DNA from: Terriglobia bacterium
GTDB taxonomy: Bacteria; Acidobacteriota; Terriglobia; Versatilivoradales; Versatilivoraceae
Reading direction: 5' to 3'
NCBI GenBank assembly: GCA_951813285.1
Contig: OX638355.1
Coordinates: forward strand, 4,962,437-5,026,436
Length of the DNA: 64,000 bases
Below are positions 63,591 to 64,000 of this stretch, piece by piece. A program made the translations under genes and the position numbers. A model generated the notes under the pieces. It was not told the DNA's origin. It ran no database searches and saw only the letters and a program-made list of their open reading frames with translations. Every line of letters starts with the position of its first letter. Within the stretch, counting starts at the first letter, position 1.

Positions 63591-64000
63591 TGCAGCATTG
63601 GAAAGTGAACTGGAATCTAATTGATTATAGACCGCAACCGATTGATGTCAATACCATTATGGCCTTGGTTACTGCTCTCCGGCCCGGGTGCGCGCTTTGC
63701 AATTTTCGGACCGGTACTGTGTTCCCGAAGGGTGCACCTCATTCGCCGCCTTCGCGGCTGCGGCAGTGGCAGACCGACACGACCCCGGGCTGCCGCCCGG
63801 GGCTACACGAGGCCGCAGCTCCGCTGCTCTATAAGGAGGGCTTATAGGAGGCGTCTTGCCGGGCAACCCACGCCAACCGCAGCTTCGCAGCTCTCCCTTG
63901 ACTATGACACTGCCGGGGGATAGGAATTTTCCAATTATTTGTCCCCTGGGGCGGGACTGACTTGCAGTCGACCGCCGTGATAGTATGCGGCCGGGATGGC
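63591..64000. repeat. Right-end intergenic region with a copy of the 2.1-kb repeat interior
   Basis: 63745-63905 contains GC hairpins (CCCGGGCTGCCGCCCGGGGC) and TATAAGGAGGGCTTATAGGA followed by CCAACCGCAGCTTCGCAGCT. It is a diverged copy of 2083-2165, inside the large inverted repeat. 63600-63670 should contain the promoter of the GWxTD gene. No gene was recognised up to the window edge. Confidence 0.65.

Noticed and set aside
1-64000. tRNA or rRNA genes
   Set aside because: No cloverleaf with a T-loop GTTCRANNC and acceptor stem, and no rRNA signature, could be identified by eye, including next to the integrases.

Overview
This is a GC-rich bacterial chromosome segment, most likely from an Acidobacteriota member or a close relative. 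The evidence is indirect: a GWxTD-domain protein, an outer-membrane barrel with a carboxypeptidase-regulatory plug, PDZ-containing histidine kinases, and large secreted repeat proteins. No rRNA or tRNA gene was recognised, so the assignment is an inference. The many dispersed intergenic repeats and the eukaryote-like leucine-rich-repeat giant fit an environmental or host-associated lineage.

Layout. 1-1.5 kb: the 5' part of a molybdate-binding lipoprotein gene and an alkyltransferase-like protein. 1.5-8.9 kb: an accessory region with inverted repeats, a putative PD-(D/E)XK nuclease gene, an ECF sigma/membrane-protein pair, one intact tyrosine integrase and two integrase remnants. 9.2-11.7 kb: nadK and an IS630 element inserted inside a dispersed repeat. 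11.7-18.3 kb: a sigma-54 regulator coupled to a membrane glycosyltransferase, then a GT2 glycosyltransferase, a secreted M24 peptidase and efp. 18.3-20.4 kb: a phytanoyl-CoA dioxygenase-like gene and a higB/higA toxin-antitoxin pair, with two related MITE-like elements, one of which splits higB from higA. 20.5-23.8 kb: a CHAD protein and a NYN-plus-LOTUS protein with an Arg-rich repetitive tail. 23.9-25.8 kb: a truncated pyruvate kinase running into a repeat cluster that includes four tandem 140-bp units.

26.6-40.3 kb is a minus-strand amino-acid biosynthesis block: CDGSH protein, hisC, hisB, hisH, hisA, (repeat insertion), hisF, hisIE, trpE, trpG, trpD, trpC, trpF, trpB, trpA, chorismate mutase, and both subunits of a 3-oxoacid CoA-transferase. 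Many of these genes overlap or are only a few bases apart. hisG and hisD are not in the window.

40.7-43.6 kb holds a plus-strand oxidoreductase/isomerase/glycosyltransferase operon. 43.7-52.0 kb encodes two secreted repeat proteins, the second about 2,057 residues with three LRR plus beta-sandwich modules. 52.1-53.0 kb is a transglutaminase-type pseudogene, followed by rpsU and pta. 54.7-63.6 kb, on the minus strand, holds a GWxTD protein, a carboxypeptidase-regulatory barrel, a PDZ histidine kinase with its NtrC-type regulator, and a TPR protein; I infer an envelope-related regulatory cluster.
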